A stretch of 7,507 bases of DNA, from NCBI GenBank assembly GCA_030624945.1, contig JAUXJB010000074.1, positions 1-7,507 of the forward strand, given 5' to 3'. Each line of letters opens with the position of its first letter. Position 1 is the stretch's first letter. Source of the stretch: Deltaproteobacteria bacterium. Lineage in GTDB: Bacteria; Myxococcota_A; UBA9160; SZUA-336. Shown one piece after another: positions 4,244 to 7,507 of this stretch. A model generated the notes under the pieces. That model saw only the letters and a program-made list of their open reading frames with translations. It ran no database searches and was not told where the DNA came from. The position numbers and the translations under genes are program-made.

Positions 4244-5761
4244 CTCGACTTGTCGTTTCGACTCGCAATGGTCTGCCTCGCGGTACTCGCCGGCCCCGCA
4301 GGGGCGACCGACCCGTTTGAGGTCCACGTCCTGGAGAGCGAAGGACGCACGGTCGCGGCCGAGATCGCCGACTTCGATGGCGACGGGCGCGGCGATATCA
4401 TGCAGATCGTGATCGCGGGACTTCCGCCCGCGGAGCAACGGACCATCCGGGTATTCCATCAGAGGACCGATGGGAGCTTTCCGTCTGCACCGGCCATGGA
4501 GATCCCGCTGCCGGCCGGCAGCGCCGCGTACGACCTGGCCGATGTCGACCCCGCGCCCGGGACGGAGCTCATCCTCCTCCGGCGCAGGGGACTGACGATC
4601 CTCTCGCTGGCGGGTTCCGAAGCTCGCCAGCGCGACGTTCTCGTCGCCGACGGCCCGACCCTCGGGGCGGTCGAGGACGAGCGCGGGATCGACAGGCTGA
4701 AGCTCGCCTGGGACGAGCTCGGCTCGCCTCCGTGGCTGCTCGTTCCCCAGCTCTCCGAGGTGGCCGTGCTCTCCGGAAGCGGCGAGCTGATGGGCCGCCC
4801 GCAGGTCGGCGCGCGCGCGAACTACTTCGTGCAGCCCCGCCCCGGGCCGCTGATGGTCGAGAGCGATATCCAGCTCTTCCTGGACGTGCCGCGCCTGTCG
4901 GTGGGAGACGTGAACGGCGATGGCTCTCCGGACATCGTCTCGTCTGGCAGGCACGAGATCCGCGTCTTTCTGCGCAGGGCGGACGGAAGCTTCGCATCGG
5001 TGGCCGATCGATCGCTGGCGCTGGGTCGGGTCTCGGCGCTCGACCACGCGCGCACCATGGGGGTCGTGCGCGTCTCGGCCGCGGACCTGGACGGCGACGA
5101 GAGGCTCGATGTGCTGATCTCGCACCTGAGCGGCGGGCTACAGAACGCCCGCTTCACGACCTCCGTCCACCTCAACCGCGGGGGAGAGTGGAACCTGGAC
5201 GAGCCCGATCAAGTCTTCGAGAACGAAGGCTGGGGCACCGACGAGCTCGTCGATCTCGACGGCGACGGTCGTCTGGAGCTCGTCCGGGTCGTCTTTCCCC
5301 TGGGCATCTTCGAGTTGATCGAAGCGCTCGTGACCCGCTCGCTCGACGCTCAGGTGGCCGTCTACCGCGCGACCGGACAAGTGGGCTTCGCCGTCGATCC
5401 CTGGCTGAAGCTCAAGCTCGGCCTGCCGCTCAGCTTCGAGCGGGGGCGACCGCGGGGCTTCGTTCCGAACGTGCAGGCGGACCTGAACGGCGACGGATAC
5501 CGGGACCTGCTCACCTCGAGTTCCGGTCGGCGCATCGAGGTGTACCTGGGCGGGTCGCCGGACGCGTACCGGGAACGCGTCGCTCGCCAGGCTCTGGATA
5601 CCGACGGGCGAATTCGCTTCGGTGATCTCGAAGGAGACGGGATGGCAGACTTCGTGCTGTACAACCCGCGCGACCTGGATGCCGAGCTGCGCTTGGTCCG
5701 CAACCTGGGCGTGCTGCCGGGCTCGCTCCCACGCATGGGTGCCCCCCGGGCGGAGAGGTAG
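4220..5761 (+). CDS. Exported FG-GAP/VCBS-repeat beta-propeller protein
   Basis: A 513-residue protein with an N-terminal signal peptide (Arg14 then LAMVCLAVLAGPAGA, cleavage near residue 29; no lipobox). Calcium-binding-loop motifs of the DxDGDGxxD type recur along its length: DFDGDGRGD (51), a degenerate ADVDPAPG (107), DVNGDGSPD (230), DLDGDERLD (289), DLDGDGRLE (345), DLNGDGYRD (421) and DLEGDGMAD (469). Each is followed by a short strand, often V-F/Y-L-x-R as in IRVFLRRADGSF. This is the integrin-alpha-like FG-GAP/VCBS pattern, seven motifs suiting a seven-bladed propeller. Such proteins are secreted or surface-located and bind proteins or sugars; I see no catalytic domain, cohesin or anchor, so the role is unknown. 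The start is uncertain: ATG at 4220 has only a distant GAGGA, and an extended -10 box lies inside the first codons; TTG at 4250 or ATG at 4268 are in frame. The ATG at 4268 would leave a signal peptide too short, with no positive residue. Confidence 0.85.
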   Translation: MARPACYILDLSFRLAMVCLAVLAGPAGATDPFEVHVLESEGRTVAAEIADFDGDGRGDIMQIVIAGLPPAEQRTIRVFHQRTDGSFPSAPAMEIPLPAGSAAYDLADVDPAPGTELILLRRRGLTILSLAGSEARQRDVLVADGPTLGAVEDERGIDRLKLAWDELGSPPWLLVPQLSEVAVLSGSGELMGRPQVGARANYFVQPRPGPLMVESDIQLFLDVPRLSVGDVNGDGSPDIVSSGRHEIRVFLRRADGSFASVADRSLALGRVSALDHARTMGVVRVSAADLDGDERLDVLISHLSGGLQNARFTTSVHLNRGGEWNLDEPDQVFENEGWGTDELVDLDGDGRLELVRVVFPLGIFELIEALVTRSLDAQVAVYRATGQVGFAVDPWLKLKLGLPLSFERGRPRGFVPNVQADLNGDGYRDLLTSSSGRRIEVYLGGSPDAYRERVARQALDTDGRIRFGDLEGDGMADFVLYNPRDLDAELRLVRNLGVLPGSLPRMGAPRAER

Positions 5762-5772
5762 TCGCCGGGCAA

Positions 5773-5789
5773 GCGCCGCGAAGCGGCGC
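5773..5789. repeat. GAA-loop mini-hairpin
   Basis: GCGCCGC-GAA-GCGGCGC is a perfect seven-base-pair stem with a GAA loop, 12 bases after the propeller stop. A second, smaller copy of the same design (GGC-GAA-GCC) follows at 5799-5807. Short tandem GAA-loop hairpins in convergent gaps resemble REP-type intergenic elements and may end or protect the plus-strand transcript. No T-run follows. Confidence 0.5.
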
Positions 5790-5815
5790 GCGCAGCAAGG
5801 CGAAGCCGAGCGTAG

Positions 5816-5852
5816 GTGGGAGGTGCGCGGCCGCCCGCGTGCCGGGTCCCAC
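5816..5852. terminator. Long imperfect hairpin in the convergent gap
   Basis: GTGGGA (5816-5821) pairs with TCCCAC (5847-5852). Inside it GGTGCGCGG pairs with CCGCGTGCC through nine pairs, two of them G-U on the plus-strand RNA, with a CCGC loop and a three-G bulge. The structure should be very stable in RNA but lacks a U-tract, so it may act as a factor-assisted terminator or 3' end protector. Confidence 0.4.
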
Positions 5853-5864
5853 AGGGCAAGCGCT

Positions 5865-5919
5865 GCGAGGGCGCCGAGGGCGAGCACGCGTCGAGATGGC
5901 GCACTCTCGGCGCCCTCGC
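5865..5919. terminator. 14-base-pair inverted repeat directly after the sppA stop
   Basis: GCGAGGGCGCCGAG (5865-5878) and CTCGGCGCCCTCGC (5906-5919) are perfect reverse complements separated by 27 bases. The right arm touches the sppA stop codon by one base, so in the minus-strand transcript the stem begins at once after the gene. It can form in RNA from both convergent genes. No U-run follows on either side, so it is best called a terminator-like or mRNA-stabilising hairpin. Confidence 0.5.
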
Positions 5920-7507
5920 TAGTGGATCTCGATCCAGTAGGGCGGCAGCATCATCAGGTCCGCCTCGGGCAGGTGCCAGGCCCAGGTCATGGCCTGCGGC
6001 AGCTCGACCGGGAACAGCTTGTTGCGCAGCCAGGCGGTGAGCTCGCCGCGCAGCAGCTGGCGGATCTGCTCGCTCGTCGAGCGCGGGCCCGGCAGGAGCA
6101 CTCGCCGGGGATCGACGTCGTCGGGGATGTTCGCCTCGCGCTTGGCCCGCTGTACCGCCGCCCACAGACCCCCCATCTCGTCCACCAGACCGTGCTCGAG
6201 TGCGGTCGCTCCCAGCCAGACCTGTCCCTGGCCCACGCGGTCGACCTCGTCGGGCTCCATGCCCCGTCCGTCGGCGACGCGCTGCACGAACTCGGCGTAG
6301 AGCGAGCGGATCCAGCTGGCGATGCGTTCGCGATGCGCGGCCGTCAGAGGAGCATCGCTGCCGGCGATCCCGGCGTACGGACCGCGGGCGATCACCTCGG
6401 TTCCGATGGCGAGCTTCTCGTAGAGCCCGGAAAACGAGGGACGCAGCAGGAAGATCCCGATCGAGCCGGTCAGGGTCGCGGGCTCCGCGAGGATCGCATC
6501 CCCGCCGCTCGCGATGTAGTAGCCGCCCGATGCAGCGGTATCCGCGAGCGATACCACGACCGGTTTCCTCTCGGTCGCACTCCGGATGGCTCGCCAGAGC
6601 TGCTCGCTGGCCAGAGACGATCCCCCGGGCGAGTTCACGCGCAGCACGATGGCACGCACTTGCTCGTCGTCCGCCGCGCTCTCGAGGGCCTTTCCGATCT
6701 CGTCGGCACCTGCGCGACCGGAGAACCGGCCGCCCCCGGACTGGACGAGCGTCCCGTCGCCGAAGATCAGCGCAACCGAGGGGCCGTTGCGGAGGCCGAG
6801 GCGATTCGGATTGACGCGGGAGTAGTTGGCTGTGGTGAGCTCCTCCGCGTCCTCGAAGCCGGCCAGTCTCAGTGCGTCGTCGCGTCCCGCGATGGCGTCC
6901 GCCAGACCCGCTTTCAGATACTCCTCGGCCGTTCCGGGTGCTTCGTCGACGAGAGCTGCGACGGCGGAGGGCGAGAGGCTCCTGCCCTCGGCGATGCCGG
7001 AGGTGATCTGCGAGAAGAGTCCATCGAAGAGCTCGTTCGTCATCTCGCGAGCGAGCTCGCTCATCTCGTCGTCGGCAAACATCTCGACGGCCGATTTGTA
7101 GTCGCCGATGCGAGCGTACTCGAACTTGATTCCGATCTTCTCGAAGAACGAGCCCAGGAAGATGGACTGTCCGATGATGCCCGCGAGGGGGCCGAGGAAG
7201 CCCGGCGCCACGTAGACCTGGTCCGCCGCGGAAGCGAGGTACATCTCGCGCGTCGCGTTCAGCACGGTCATGTCTAGGACGGCCAGCACCCTCTTGCCGC
7301 CGCTGCGGACTCGGGAGATCGCGTCGCGCAGCTCCTGGATGCGCGCGTAGCCGACCTGGAGCGGTCGGATCTGCAAGAGGACGGCGGCAACCCGCTCGTC
7401 CACCGTGGCCATCTCGAGGAGCAGCAGCAGGGTGGGCAAGGCGGGTCCGCGGGCGCCGAGCCGGCTCAGGGCGTCGAGGGGCGGGGCCTCCGCGAGATCA
7501 CCCGACA
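5919..7507 (-). CDS. sppA: Signal peptide peptidase SppA, 67K type (5' end outside the window)
   Basis: Membrane-bound serine protease that degrades signal peptides left after protein export, working at the periplasmic face of the inner membrane. Reading is open to the window edge, so 528 residues are visible and roughly the first 70-90, expected to hold the membrane anchor, are missing. Both halves of the tandem-domain long form are present. In the first half ARIGDYKSAVEMF carries the catalytic Lys (codon 7095-7097), matching E. coli Lys209. In the second, RVNSPGGSSLASEQ is the oxyanion region and DTAASGGYYIASGG carries the nucleophile Ser (codon 6528-6530), matching Ser409; the usual TLTGSIGIF follows. 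The Ser-Lys dyad is therefore intact, 189 residues apart (200 in E. coli). An in-frame TTG at 7437-7439 is not a likely start because family-like sequence continues upstream. Convergent with the propeller gene, with a strong hairpin at its 3' end. Confidence 0.95.
   Translation of the reverse strand, partial: SGDLAEAPPLDALSRLGARGPALPTLLLLLEMATVDERVAAVLLQIRPLQVGYARIQELRDAISRVRSGGKRVLAVLDMTVLNATREMYLASAADQVYVAPGFLGPLAGIIGQSIFLGSFFEKIGIKFEYARIGDYKSAVEMFADDEMSELAREMTNELFDGLFSQITSGIAEGRSLSPSAVAALVDEAPGTAEEYLKAGLADAIAGRDDALRLAGFEDAEELTTANYSRVNPNRLGLRNGPSVALIFGDGTLVQSGGGRFSGRAGADEIGKALESAADDEQVRAIVLRVNSPGGSSLASEQLWRAIRSATERKPVVVSLADTAASGGYYIASGGDAILAEPATLTGSIGIFLLRPSFSGLYEKLAIGTEVIARGPYAGIAGSDAPLTAAHRERIASWIRSLYAEFVQRVADGRGMEPDEVDRVGQGQVWLGATALEHGLVDEMGGLWAAVQRAKREANIPDDVDPRRVLLPGPRSTSEQIRQLLRGELTAWLRNKLFPVELPQAMTWAWHLPEADLMMLPPYWIEIH

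Noticed and set aside
4220..4309. Propeller protein considered as a lipoprotein because of Cys19 in the signal region
   Set aside because: The residues before Cys19 (AMV) do not fit a lipobox, and an ordinary cleavage site (GPAGA) follows.
4184..5125. Extension of the SRPBCC reading frame upstream to 5125
   Set aside because: The extra residues are antisense to the propeller gene, while the ATG at 4183 has a good ribosome-binding site and begins the fold correctly.
5622..7277. Plus-strand open frame of 551 codons opposite sppA
   Set aside because: sppA on the minus strand has both catalytic residues in the right context. The plus frame reads as charged, low-complexity shadow sequence and also overlaps the propeller gene out of frame.

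Overview
The window is about two-thirds G+C and tightly packed. It holds eight protein-coding genes, two of them cut by the window edges, with no stretch of 300 bases or more without a gene. Codon bias, a zinc-finger anti-sigma factor, a DUF3106 protein, an SppA of the long 67K type and a stand-alone short-chain dehydrogenase of the peroxisomal multifunctional-enzyme type point to a high-GC Gram-negative bacterium. A deltaproteobacterial or myxobacterial-type lineage is my best guess, but it cannot be fixed from sequence alone. I see no tRNA, rRNA, CRISPR array, insertion sequence, phage gene or sign of recent transfer.

Layout from left to right. Positions 1-1056 (minus) hold the first 352 codons of an isopropylmalate/citramalate/homocitrate synthase-family enzyme, with its own sigma-70-like promoter at 1107-1134. 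Positions 1181-2095 (minus) encode a short-chain dehydrogenase resembling the hydroxyacyl-CoA dehydrogenase domain of MFE-2. Positions 2143-3636 (minus) form a compact three-gene unit: ECF sigma factor, overlapping anti-sigma factor, then an exported Arg-rich DUF3106 protein built from 18-residue repeats. Positions 3761-4183 (minus) encode a small SRPBCC-fold protein. Positions 4220-5761 are the only plus-strand gene, an exported FG-GAP/VCBS beta-propeller protein divergent from the SRPBCC gene. Positions 5919-7507 (minus) are sppA, convergent with the propeller gene and lacking its 5' end. The 157-base convergent gap between the last two contains three consecutive hairpins.

The sigma/anti-sigma/DUF3106 unit is the clearest functional module and the best candidate for something worth following. 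The anti-sigma factor ends in a strongly acidic, leucine-rich tail predicted to lie outside the cytoplasmic membrane. The exported DUF3106 protein is strongly basic, which suggests the two may bind each other to set sigma activity. The SDR and the synthase are metabolic genes (acyl-CoA or alcohol oxidation; branched-chain amino acid or related 2-oxo acid chain extension) that appear to have separate promoters. The propeller protein and SppA share only an envelope location. I found no strong evidence of a wholly new system; the findings below are ranked accordingly.
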